Assembly (NCBI GenBank): GCA_002070945.1 | Contig: MWEG01000045.1 | Coordinates: 1 to 34,367, forward strand | Reading direction: 5' to 3' | DNA: 34,367 nt | From: Lentisphaerae bacterium ADurb.Bin082 | Lineage (GTDB): Bacteria > Verrucomicrobiota > Lentisphaeria > Oligosphaerales > Oligosphaeraceae | Shown here: positions 7,733-15,589 of the stretch, in pieces | Numbering within the stretch: position 1 is the first letter of the stretch | How the letters are laid out: each line of letters starts with the position of its first letter | Notes under the pieces: model-generated | Database searches by the model: none | The model's input: only the letters and a program-made list of their open reading frames with translations | What the model was told of the DNA's origin: nothing | Program-made: the position numbers and the translations under genes

Positions 7733-9034
7733 ATGCATAAAGTGTTCATAGTGTTAACGTTGGCGATGCTGACTGTCCTGCGTGGGCAGTCGCTGGACGG
7801 CTTTCTGGAGGAGCGCGGGCGCCGCTTGTGGGATACGACCGGGAGCGTGGTGCTCAAGTCTTTTCCAGGCGCCTTGGGCTGGAGCGCCGCCGACTTTACG
7901 CAAATGAGATATGCAGCAGGCAGCGCTAGACAGAAGCTGACGTTTGCCGGCATTCCCTTGCCTGAGGTCATTTTCTATTATAACGACAAGCCAGCGGACA
8001 AGCTGTCCCGGAAGCTGGTCTCCCTGCAAGTGTCAGTGTACAATCGCGGCGACTGCGGCCATTGGGACAAAAAGCGTTTCCAGGAAGCGTTGACGGCTGT
8101 GGAGAGGCGTCTCTGGGAATTGACGCGCGACCGCAATCCCAGCAAAAGCCGCCGTTTTCTCGGCCAGGCGCGCATTGAGCAAATCACGTGGCGGGCGTCT
8201 GGCTACGACGTGTCCCTGCGTTGGAGCGGCCGCGGGGACGAGAACGAGTACATCACCCTGCTGTTTGCAGAGCGCGGCTCTACGGGCAAGCTCGGCGAGG
8301 AAATCCGCGCCAGCCTGAACCGCAGTGAGCTTCGCGAGCGCAAAATAAAGGAGCGCGACGGCACTATCCGCCTGGAAATCCCGCCAGTGACCCAGGGCGG
8401 CAAGGGCTATTGCGTTGGCGCCACCCTGGAGCGCGTGCTGAAATACTTTGGCTCAGAGGTCGATCAGCATATTATTGCCCAAATCGCGGAGTCAGATGCG
8501 AGGCTCGGCACCAGCATAGATGTTGCGCTGCAAGCGTTGAAAAATGCCGGCCGCAAGCTGAATGTGCGGATTCAGGATGTGTACGTTGACGACAGCTTTG
8601 CAAGTTTGCTTGGTTTGAACAATCTGTTCAAAAAATATAACCGTCAGGCTCGGCTGCAGGGTCTGCCTGAGGTTGATAGCACCTTGCGGCCTCGCGGCGG
8701 AGTGATTGACTTATCAGATCAGCTGACCCGTCTGGACCCGTCGGTATTCATTGCCAGCCGGCAGAAGCGTGATCGAGACGCCAAGTGGTTTATGCAGGAA
8801 ATTCGCAACAATATTGATCGTTCCTATCCATTGTGCTGGACGTTGATCATGTTTCCCCAGGACACCCAGCAAGGCCGATTCAGTTTCCATGCGCGCATTA
8901 TCAACGGCTATAACTTGAAGAATAACACGATTATCTATACCGACACCTGGGGGCCGGAGTCGACGCCTAAAACCATGCCTCTAGACGAAGCCTGGGCTAA
9001 GACTACGCATTTAATCCTGGTCGCTCCGCGTTGA
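7733..9034 (+). CDS. Secreted C39-like (papain-fold) cysteine protease
   Basis: The 433-residue protein begins with a signal-peptide-like segment (MHKVFIVLTLAMLTVLRG), so it is probably exported. Residues ~20-210 form a domain I do not recognise. Residues ~215-433 look like a C39_2-type papain fold: PPVTQGGKGYCVGATLERVL provides oxyanion Q221 and nucleophile C227, FHARIINGY provides H386, and IYTDTWG provides D404, so the Q-C-H-D set is complete. C39 relatives cleave leader peptides or act as free-standing proteases. No ABC transporter or leader peptide gene is near, so a self-standing role is more likely. The promoter is at 7629-7657. It converges with the GH20-like gene across a 26-bp gap. 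Substrate cannot be inferred. Confidence 0.75.
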   Translation: MHKVFIVLTLAMLTVLRGQSLDGFLEERGRRLWDTTGSVVLKSFPGALGWSAADFTQMRYAAGSARQKLTFAGIPLPEVIFYYNDKPADKLSRKLVSLQVSVYNRGDCGHWDKKRFQEALTAVERRLWELTRDRNPSKSRRFLGQARIEQITWRASGYDVSLRWSGRGDENEYITLLFAERGSTGKLGEEIRASLNRSELRERKIKERDGTIRLEIPPVTQGGKGYCVGATLERVLKYFGSEVDQHIIAQIAESDARLGTSIDVALQALKNAGRKLNVRIQDVYVDDSFASLLGLNNLFKKYNRQARLQGLPEVDSTLRPRGGVIDLSDQLTRLDPSVFIASRQKRDRDAKWFMQEIRNNIDRSYPLCWTLIMFPQDTQQGRFSFHARIINGYNLKNNTIIYTDTWGPESTPKTMPLDEAWAKTTHLILVAPR

Positions 9035-9060
9035 GGCGGGAATAGGGCGAGGGGCTGTCA

Positions 9061-10773
9061 TCACTGCGGGCGGTGATTCTTGAGCCACTCTTCGGTCATG
9101 GGCGAGACTGCGCCGGTTGAGCGTACCGGGTCGGTGTGGTAGATAGCGGCGATTTCGTCAAGAGCGATGCTGACTTCCGGCGTTGGCTCGCCGTTGTTGG
9201 CGGCGAGGAGTGCGTCGATGCGGGCGCGAAGGAGCAGCAGCCGCCAGCGCCAGGCCTGGCGGGCCCAGTCTGGCAGGTCGGCGTCAAGGCTGCATGTTGT
9301 GCGCCAGGCGTCTTCAGCGCCGCGGTATTCCGGAACTCCGGCAGGATTGAAATAGATGTCGGCGAAACGCGCCTTTCGGTAGCCTGGCCGTGGCGTCGGG
9401 GTCCAATGCAGGGCTGACTTGCCGGAGTGGTTGCGTTCCAATTGGCGGAGGAGGGCGATGAAGGCCTCAGTGCTTGAACTGCCGTATTCGTAGCGGCAGT
9501 ATTCGCGCATGATATCTTCCCAGGCGTTGTTGCCGTTCCAGTAGAAGGCCGCGTAGGCGACTTTGTTGATGTCCTCGAAGATGCCTTCGGAATAGATCAT
9601 GCCGCCGGAGGAGATAGTACAGTTTTGCCCCCACAGGCGAGCGAATCGGTCCAGGAGCGGGCTGGCACCCATGCCGCCCCAGGGGCTTCGTCCCCACATG
9701 CTGATTTCCGGGAAATTGATCAGGGCCTTGCCGGGAAAGCGGCCGCGGCGGCGCGGGAAGACGGGAAATTCAGTGTGTGAATCAGCCAGGATGATGTCAA
9801 ACCAGTCGCCTTTTCCGGAGTTGATGTAGTCGTCAAGGCCTTGCCATTCCGGTTCGCCGTGGTAGTCGAACAGCCAAGTGCTGAAGCTGATTTGGCAGCC
9901 AGGGAAATGCTGGCGGTAGAGCGGGGCGACGTGTTCGCCGGTTTTCAGCATGCCGTTGCATCCCCAGGGAGCGCATTGCGGGCAGGCGCAACCGCCTTGG
10001 TCGTACGACCATAGGGAGGTTATCTTGGGTTCCAGGTCGGCGAACCAGGCGATGCAGTCACGGTGATTCTTGAGGACGAGGTCCAGCCCCTCCTGGGTGG
10101 ATGGACAGACCTCGCAGCCGTAGAAGCTGCGCTTGGGATGGGTGGCGCGCAGGTGCTCCGGGGTGTTGGCATAGCCTTCGTTCATCAAAGTCAGCACGGT
10201 CGGTTCCATGCCGACTGCCTTGCCGGTCTTATACAACTCGTGCAGGCGTGCGATGAACGGCGCCAGCGCAGGGTCATCATTGCTCTCGAAGTGATGCTTA
10301 TCCGCCCACATAGCGAGATAATTGTAGCCATAGAGCGCCAGGTCTTCGATGTATTTAGCGACTTTTTCCACTGGCGCGACGTGATAGAAGTTGTAGAAGT
10401 GGCTGGCGAAATAGGCGATGCGGAGCGGCTTGGCTGGAGCGGTTGCGCCGCGCCAGGTGCCGATGGCGAAGTCGCCGCCGTCGAACGAGCCGGTGCGGAG
10501 GATTTTGCCGAGGCCATAGAGCAGGGCAGGGGCGCTGGCGCCAGTCAGGCGGATGTTCTTTCCCAGGGTCTCAGCAATGGAAAAGCCCTCGGCTGGCAGG
10601 CTCGGGTCTAGGGTCAGGATCAGAGCGTTGCCCGTAGCTGGATCAAGGTCGGTGGCGTCTGGGACGATTGCCCAGGGCGCACAGCCGCGGTCAGACAGGC
10701 GCTGGTTGAAAATGCGGACGGCGTTGAGCAGGAAGTCACTGGGCGCGTTGGCCAAGATGATGGTACCGGGCAT
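9061..10773 (-). CDS. GH20/GH67-like glycoside hydrolase
   Basis: The 570-residue protein has an N-terminal ~110-residue alpha/beta domain resembling the GH20b/GH67N 'zincin-like' fold that precedes several glycosidase barrels (SDFLLNAVRIFNQRL, ALLYGLGKIL). It is followed by a TIM barrel beginning at LRIAYFASHFYNFYH. A Cys-rich segment GGCACPQCAPWGC near residues 257-270 resembles metal-binding loops in related barrel hydrolases. No signal peptide is visible, so it is probably cytoplasmic. I cannot name catalytic residues with confidence; YDQGG, DIILADSH and NFPEISMWG are candidate strand ends. The start is 33 bp after the GT4 stop, so the pair is likely one operon. Exact family and substrate unknown; beta-hexosaminidase or alpha-glucuronidase activity is only a structural analogy. 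Confidence 0.6.
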   Translation of the reverse strand: MPGTIILANAPSDFLLNAVRIFNQRLSDRGCAPWAIVPDATDLDPATGNALILTLDPSLPAEGFSIAETLGKNIRLTGASAPALLYGLGKILRTGSFDGGDFAIGTWRGATAPAKPLRIAYFASHFYNFYHVAPVEKVAKYIEDLALYGYNYLAMWADKHHFESNDDPALAPFIARLHELYKTGKAVGMEPTVLTLMNEGYANTPEHLRATHPKRSFYGCEVCPSTQEGLDLVLKNHRDCIAWFADLEPKITSLWSYDQGGCACPQCAPWGCNGMLKTGEHVAPLYRQHFPGCQISFSTWLFDYHGEPEWQGLDDYINSGKGDWFDIILADSHTEFPVFPRRRGRFPGKALINFPEISMWGRSPWGGMGASPLLDRFARLWGQNCTISSGGMIYSEGIFEDINKVAYAAFYWNGNNAWEDIMREYCRYEYGSSSTEAFIALLRQLERNHSGKSALHWTPTPRPGYRKARFADIYFNPAGVPEYRGAEDAWRTTCSLDADLPDWARQAWRWRLLLLRARIDALLAANNGEPTPEVSIALDEIAAIYHTDPVRSTGAVSPMTEEWLKNHRPQ

Positions 10774-10806
10774 GATGTTGACTCGCTCCGTAGCTGTGGG
10801 TGAGGT

Positions 10807-12141
10807 TTACGGTGGCGTGGGCGGGATATGGTTTTGGCGCAGTTCCTCATACCAGCTGAGGAAAGCCGCAGTTTGCCGTTCCAGGCTGAATTCTTGTCCG
10901 CGCTGTGCAGCTGTGGCTCGGCGGCGGAGTTGGTTCTCCTTGCTGTCACTGAGCAGGTGGATGATTTTGGCAGCCAGTTCTGACGGGTTGCCAGGCGGGC
11001 AGAGAAAGCCGGTCTCACCGTCAATGATTTGTTCTGGTATGCCGCCGACAGCGGTAGCGGCCACGGGGACGCCGCAGGCCATGGCCTCAGTGATGGTTTT
11101 GCCAAAGGCTTCGGCCTTGGCCGTATGCACGAATATATCGGCGGCGCGGTAGTAGCTTGCCAGCCGGCCGGGGTTGGTGATAAATGGTACGCAGCGCACA
11201 TTGAGCTGGCGGAGCGCGGCAGCAGGGGCTTTGACGCCGACGCAGACGAACAGCAGGTCAGGCAGGCGTTCAGCGACTAAGCGAATAGCCTCCTGCATAG
11301 TCTGCGGGTCCTTGAAGACGCTGTGGCGAGCGGCGGCAGCGAACATGACGATGGGGGGCGTTGTCGGCAAATTCAGTTCGCGGCGAGCGGCATCCTGGTC
11401 GCCGGGTTTGAATACATTGATGTCGATGCCATTTGGGATAACCTTGTAATCAACGGCTTGCAGCATGGATTGCCGAGCTTGGTCAATGAGCCACTGCGAC
11501 GGTGCGGTCACATAGCAGCGGGTGGCGGCATAGATATCGGCTTTCTGGCGCCAGTTTTCAGCGGTGGCGTCACGTCGGCAACGCGGGTAGACTTCCAGTC
11601 GCGGGCATTGACCGCAGCCGTTTTTCCAGCGGTCGCAATCTATGAAGTAGGCGCAATGTCCGGTGAGCAGCCAGGTATCGCGCAGGTTGAGGATCAGCGG
11701 CGCTTGTTGAGCCAGTTCGGGCAGGATTCGCAAGTCAAAGTACCAGCCGTGGAGATTGTGGCAGTGGATGATATCAGGCGGGGCTGGGCACATATCGACG
11801 ATTTGCCGACAGCCGGGGAAGTCCATTTCATCGCGTCCGGCTCGCCAGTCAGCCAATCGGGTTGGCGAGGCCAGTCGCTCCAGGTTTATGGATAGGCGTC
11901 GCGCACCGGGGAGTGCGGGGTCGCCGCTACGGGCAACTTCCGCAGCAATTTGCAGCAGTCGCCGGCCAGTTCCGGCGACGGGCGGACGTGGGATTTCCAG
12001 GACATCCGCGTCCTTGGAGTATTTCCGTCCAACCGCCAGCCAAGAGCCATGTCCCAGTTGCCGGTAGCGCTGAAAAAGGCTCCGAGCCGAGCCTTCGGCG
12101 CCGCCGCCTCGGTCTGCTGTGTTGATTTGGAGTATGTTCAC
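10807..12141 (-). CDS. Glycosyltransferase family 4
   Basis: The 444-residue GT-B enzyme transfers a sugar from a nucleotide donor, probably in exopolysaccharide or cell-surface glycan assembly. The N-domain starts NILQINTADRGGGAEGSA, and DTWLLTGHCAYF followed by GCGQCPRL (about 155-180) is typical of WcaC/WcaL-like colanic-acid-type transferases. The donor-binding C-domain carries VIPNGIDINVFKPGD and the EX7E motif in EAFGKTITEAMACGVPVA (about 341-360). I chose a GTG start at 12141 because it gives the canonical MNILQIN strand, with GAG 5 bases upstream. The reading frame is open further upstream to 12252, but that segment does not look like this family. It is followed by the GH20-like gene. 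Confidence 0.85.
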   Translation of the reverse strand: MNILQINTADRGGGAEGSARSLFQRYRQLGHGSWLAVGRKYSKDADVLEIPRPPVAGTGRRLLQIAAEVARSGDPALPGARRLSINLERLASPTRLADWRAGRDEMDFPGCRQIVDMCPAPPDIIHCHNLHGWYFDLRILPELAQQAPLILNLRDTWLLTGHCAYFIDCDRWKNGCGQCPRLEVYPRCRRDATAENWRQKADIYAATRCYVTAPSQWLIDQARQSMLQAVDYKVIPNGIDINVFKPGDQDAARRELNLPTTPPIVMFAAAARHSVFKDPQTMQEAIRLVAERLPDLLFVCVGVKAPAAALRQLNVRCVPFITNPGRLASYYRAADIFVHTAKAEAFGKTITEAMACGVPVAATAVGGIPEQIIDGETGFLCPPGNPSELAAKIIHLLSDSKENQLRRRATAAQRGQEFSLERQTAAFLSWYEELRQNHIPPTPP

Positions 12142-12344
12142 CTGGACTCGCAGCAACCATGTGACAATTGAAAGCAGGGATTCCAAGCCGGAAGTCGGCT
12201 TGGCTTGAAACGCCATACTATAGCGGTAGATAAAAGAAACGGAAAACAGCAACGCGGATTTTCACTTGCGATGTAACTGGAAAAGCAAGCGGGCGGAATG
12301 GCGTCGTGCCAACTATTGCAAGAGCAAATTGGGTTTATCTGCAG

Positions 12345-12386
12345 AATAAAAAACCGCAGTGCAGCGTGATGCTTTGCACTGCGGTT
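12345..12386 (-). terminator. Intrinsic terminator of the 12526-13263 prepilin gene
   Basis: An 11-bp stem AACCGCAGTGC/GCACTGCGGTT with a small inner AGC/GCT pairing is followed on the minus strand by TTTTTTATT. It is almost identical to the hairpin at 13536-13578. Confidence 0.85.
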
Positions 12387-12430
12387 GAGGCGGTTGTGTG
12401 TCAATGTGCGAAGTTTTGTGATGGAAAAAA

Positions 12431-12452
12431 GCGGCAGGCTAAAGCCTGTGCT
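12431..12452. repeat. Small palindrome of a dispersed-repeat type
   Basis: CAGGCTAAAGCCTG (12435-12448) is a perfect 6-bp inverted repeat with a 2-base loop, inside GCGGCAGGCTAAAGCCTGTG. Sequences of this form recur as short dispersed repeats in many large environmental bacterial genomes; only one copy is seen here. Confidence 0.45.
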
Positions 12453-12525
12453 ATCCTCGGTGTCTGAAGACGGCTAACTGCCAAGGCAACAAGGGCGCAT
12501 CCCCAGTCACTATATTTTCGTTGCC

Positions 12526-13263
12526 TTACGGACAGCGATCAGGATAGAGATGCTTATGATATGGCTTCAGGTTGGAGGTCGAACCTGGCTTGGCAATTGA
12601 ACCGGCCAGCTCGTTGACCACATGGCCATCCGCAACCAATATATTGGCTCTGCCATCATGATGGTGGGCAGCGCGCGACAGTACGTTGGGGTTGCCGGTG
12701 GTGTACTCATAGCCGTAAAAGAACCCCTGCCCTCCGGCTTGGTTATGGTGATCCAAGGCTATGATGACCCTGGAAGGCTCCGGCTCTCGGCTGATCATGA
12801 AGAGTCCGTGAGACCTAGGAGTTGTACCACCTACAATAAGCTGTCCCAAGGTGCGGTCAAAGATATAGCTGCGGTTGGTTCTTTGGCACCAGCCATACGG
12901 ATACCAGCCGCCATCCTGGTAGTTTGATGTATAAAAATCCCTGGTTGTGTCGCCGGGGCAATCCCAGACACGTATGTCAGAAATGTAGGAGCCGTTTAAA
13001 AGTGGCCGCCATGGGCTGAAGTTGCCATGCCCTACATAACTTGCCGGGAAATAATCGTCATTGTCACCAAAGTACATGTGAACTGATAAGCCGATATCCT
13101 TCAGATTAGCGGTGCATTTTATCGATATCGCCTTGGCTTTGGCCTTGCTTAAGGCCGGCAACAGCATCGCCGCTAAAATGGCGATGATGGCGATGACGAC
13201 AAGCAGCTCGATTAAGGTGAACAACTTGCGTGAGGGCAAAGACAGGTTTAGTTTTTTTTGCAT
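12526..13263 (-). CDS. Prepilin-type N-methylation domain secreted protein
   Basis: The 245-residue protein has a short basic leader ([14 protein letters not shown]), then [17 protein letters not shown], the type IV prepilin/type II pseudopilin signal and membrane helix, followed by the [13 protein letters not shown] linker and a globular domain. The C-terminal [16 protein letters not shown] is the H...DG(H) motif of the DUF1559-like prepilins abundant in Lentisphaerae and Planctomycetes. The ATG at 13263 has a strong AGGAGG 7 bases upstream; the longer open frame upstream is leader RNA with repeats. The residue before the expected cleavage site is Leu rather than Gly. It has its own promoter (13433-13462) and terminator (12345-12386), so it is monocistronic. 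Likely an exported fibre or surface subunit; ligand unknown. Confidence 0.85.
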   Translation of the reverse strand: MQKKLNLSLPSRKLFTLIELLVVIAIIAILAAMLLPALSKAKAKAISIKCTANLKDIGLSVHMYFGDNDDYFPASYVGHGNFSPWRPLLNGSYISDIRVWDCPGDTTRDFYTSNYQDGGWYPYGWCQRTNRSYIFDRTLGQLIVGGTTPRSHGLFMISREPEPSRVIIALDHHNQAGGQGFFYGYEYTTGNPNVLSRAAHHHDGRANILVADGHVVNELAGSIAKPGSTSNLKPYHKHLYPDRCP

Positions 13264-13299
13264 TTTATATCCTCCTGGCTCGATGGCTTTTCTTCTGGT

Positions 13300-13334
13300 C
13301 TCCTGTTTTTCTTCGTGCCTCCTGTTTTTCTTCG
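13300..13334. repeat. Tandem 16-nt repeats in the prepilin leader
   Basis: CTCCTGTTTTTCTTCG occurs at 13300-13315 and 13319-13334, with a degenerate third unit toward 13285. In the minus-strand mRNA each unit carries AGGAG, so decoy Shine-Dalgarno sequences stand upstream of the true AGGAGG. Confidence 0.7.
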
Positions 13335-13432
13335 GGTGATTTTTTGATATGAAAAATTGTGCCGCTGAACAGACGGGAATACGGTTTAACAAAATTGGCT
13401 TCTGGATAACTTATCCTCGCCGCGGTACAATA

Positions 13433-13462
13433 ATTATATACTGTGCTGTGCCATAATTTCAA
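13433..13462 (-). promoter_or_regulatory. Sigma-70-type promoter for the 12526-13263 prepilin gene
   Basis: Minus strand: TTGAAA (13462-13457), an 18-bp spacer, TATAAT (13438-13433). The leader is about 160 bases and contains the 16-nt repeats. Confidence 0.65.
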
Positions 13463-13535
13463 GTGCAAAGTTGAAAAAGTCTGTGCTGCAAGTGAAAAAG
13501 CCAAGCGCACGGAATGTCACGGCGCCACCTGCTGG

Positions 13536-13578
13536 ATAAAAAAACCGCAGTGCGGCGTGATGCTTTGCACTGCGGTTT
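13536..13578 (-). terminator. Intrinsic terminator of the tandem-paralogue operon
   Basis: A 12-bp stem AAACCGCAGTGC/GCACTGCGGTTT is followed on the minus strand by a T-run (TTTTTTTATCC). It stands 63 bp after the last of the three tandem genes. Confidence 0.85.
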
Positions 13579-13641
13579 AGGCGTTCCTTTTCCTGGTGAT
13601 TTACGGTGGTCAGTTAAGTCGCTCTGTTTATTCAGGCTGCT

Positions 13642-15516
13642 TTAGAAGTCCCCGCCGCCCTTGCGTTGTTCAGTTGCCTGCTGTATTGCGCTGCCGTCCA
13701 CAAGCTTGAAATTCAACAACGGGTGCTGGAAGAAGTTAGGCGCATCGCGGTCATCATAGGTAACGTTCAGGAGAGTGTTGGCCGGCAGGTTGAGGAGTCC
13801 GTCCAGGCGGTTAGTCACATCAATTTCCCGGTTTTCGCCCGAAGTCAGCAGCGTTGCCTTGACTCCCGGGTAGAGCAGCAGCTTGTCGCCAGGTGCGAGT
13901 GAGTCGCGGTAGAGTATTTCCTGCTTATTGAAGGTCAGCCGGGGGTAGCTGACCGCGCGCCTGAGCGATTCCAGTTCCAAGTGGAAGTTAGGCCCCCTGC
14001 CGCCGCCGCTTATCATCTGCCAGTGTTCTCCCGTACGGGAGATGGTGTATTCAGTATTCATGCTGCGGCTCTGCTGCATGCCATCAGCATTTTGGACGAT
14101 TTTTTCCACGCTGTTTGCCTGCACAGTGATTTGCAGCTGTTTCGGTGAAAAACTATCGCTGTTTTTTTCTTTTTGCAGCCACCAGGTTGTTTCCATGACT
14201 GTTTCGCCAGCCAGGGTCTCCATGCGCAACAAGCTGGGGCTGTTAGCCTCTGGCGGCAGGACATAGCCGTCTGGAATGCCGGACAGTTCCAATTCCACGT
14301 TTTTCAGGGCGACTTCATCTTCATTGCCTCCGAACCAGGATTTGTTGCGGGGATTGTAGACTGTAGCCGAGACCGAGACATAGTCTCCTGGCGCCTTGTC
14401 GCGGAAGTCATAGCTCAGAAAGAGTCGGGGCTGCAGCACTTGCTTGACTACTGGCAGACCGACTTGATAGCGGTGTCCGAACCAGCGGTGTTGATCACTG
14501 ATATGCAGACCAGTTTTACCCTTGAACTCCGGAACTATGTTCCAGGCATGAATATTCGGATCATTGTCAGTATAGATAAATGTCCCCAGGTTGTTGGGGT
14601 GCTTCACCCTTGCTCGTTCCACGGTGTCGCTGAAGCTAGTCAGCCGCATGCGTGGCGGGATTGAAATCTGGCTGAAGAAGAAGCAATTGTGTTTCTGCAC
14701 AATATCCATAGTCTGTTTCTGCCAGATCAGGTCATTGTTCGGATAGCCGAAAATGCCGTCGCAATTGCCTTCTTGCAGCAGGTCTTTGATATAGAAGGGC
14801 ATCACGCCGGTGTCAAGCAGCTTTTTATCGGCGCGATCCAGGGTGTTGTAGTAGGTTGCTGGCCAATAGATGATTTTGCAGTTGGGCGCTAACGACCGCA
14901 TGTACTGATGCATTTCATTGAGGTATTGGCAGTATTTCTTTCCCCACCAGAGGGCGTCTTCCTCTTTGCTGATGTCAAACGGATGCCCCAGTTCCGCGTT
15001 GATTTCCGCTTCAAAGGGTGCCATATCCCAAGGCATGAAGGCTTGGGTGATTCTGGATTTGAAGGGGCAACTGGTGAAATGCTGCGGCAATTCTTCCAGA
15101 TAAGTCATGCCGACGATCGCCTCGGGCCGGGTCAGCCCATTGTGCAGCAGCTCAATCTGCTGACGGATTTTATCTCGCAGCTTTTCCTTGACATCCGGCC
15201 GGTAGAAATAGTCCCATAGGGTGGCCATGTAGCGATTGTTCGGCAGCCTTCCTTGGTTAGAAATAGGCCATATCCGGATGACAAAGCGGTGGTTTGGGTT
15301 CACGCGAAGGAGCGCATTGCAGCGGTCGACCGTCTGTTGATTGTCCGGGACACTGCCGAAGTTCACCAACGACCAGTCAAAGCGGGCGATATCTTCGATC
15401 AGCCCATTGCCGTAAGTGCCCCAGCCCCATTGCCAGTAGTGATCAGCCTGTTGGGCTTGCACTCCAAATACCAACAAAAGTAAAAGCCAAAGCCAAAGCC
15501 ATGCCTTTTTCAACAT
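13642..15516 (-). CDS. Secreted TIM-barrel glycosidase-like protein, paralogue 1 (KGGGDF tail)
   Basis: The 624-residue protein starts with a signal peptide (Leu/Trp-rich core ending FGVQAQ). Residues ~25-350 have eight strand-like segments of a TIM barrel: HYWQWGWG, FDWSLVNFG, HRFVIRIWP, AIVGMTYLEELPQ, CKIIYWPATYY, CDGIFGYPNND, CFFFSQIS and LGTFIYTD. The Glu pair in YLEE after strand 4 is the best acid/base candidate. Then comes an NPCBM-associated-like Ig domain (YDFRDKAPGDYVSVSATVYN to TWWLQKEK) and a C-terminal beta domain ending QRKGGGDF. GAAGGAA precedes the ATG. It is the last gene before the terminator at 13536-13578. Compared with its siblings it has more substitutions in the barrel (for example ISNQGRL and IPPRMR). 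I do not recognise a named hydrolase family; function is inferred from fold. Confidence 0.75.
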   Translation of the reverse strand: MLKKAWLWLWLLLLLVFGVQAQQADHYWQWGWGTYGNGLIEDIARFDWSLVNFGSVPDNQQTVDRCNALLRVNPNHRFVIRIWPISNQGRLPNNRYMATLWDYFYRPDVKEKLRDKIRQQIELLHNGLTRPEAIVGMTYLEELPQHFTSCPFKSRITQAFMPWDMAPFEAEINAELGHPFDISKEEDALWWGKKYCQYLNEMHQYMRSLAPNCKIIYWPATYYNTLDRADKKLLDTGVMPFYIKDLLQEGNCDGIFGYPNNDLIWQKQTMDIVQKHNCFFFSQISIPPRMRLTSFSDTVERARVKHPNNLGTFIYTDNDPNIHAWNIVPEFKGKTGLHISDQHRWFGHRYQVGLPVVKQVLQPRLFLSYDFRDKAPGDYVSVSATVYNPRNKSWFGGNEDEVALKNVELELSGIPDGYVLPPEANSPSLLRMETLAGETVMETTWWLQKEKNSDSFSPKQLQITVQANSVEKIVQNADGMQQSRSMNTEYTISRTGEHWQMISGGGRGPNFHLELESLRRAVSYPRLTFNKQEILYRDSLAPGDKLLLYPGVKATLLTSGENREIDVTNRLDGLLNLPANTLLNVTYDDRDAPNFFQHPLLNFKLVDGSAIQQATEQRKGGGDF

Positions 15517-15589
15517 AACAAAGTTCCTTCAAGATATATTTAAATTGTATAAATAAAGGGGAAAAATGCCTGCGGTTTTCGTCGTTATT

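Larger units (their letters stand above)
12142..12525. other. Intergenic region between prepilin and GT4 genes
   Basis: 384 bp. In minus-strand order it has an inverted repeat directly behind the prepilin stop (AAGGCAAC 12483-12490 with GTTGCCTT 12520-12527), the small palindrome at 12431-12452, the terminator at 12345-12386, then a stretch (about 12280-12320) resembling the region upstream of the prepilin at 13263. A TATAGT (minus strand, near 12215-12220) may serve as a -10 for the GT4 gene, but no good -35 is present. Confidence 0.5.

Noticed and set aside
12142..12252. Longer N-terminus for the GT4 protein
   Set aside because: The extra 37 residues are not family-like, while the GTG at 12141 gives the canonical first beta strand MNILQIN.
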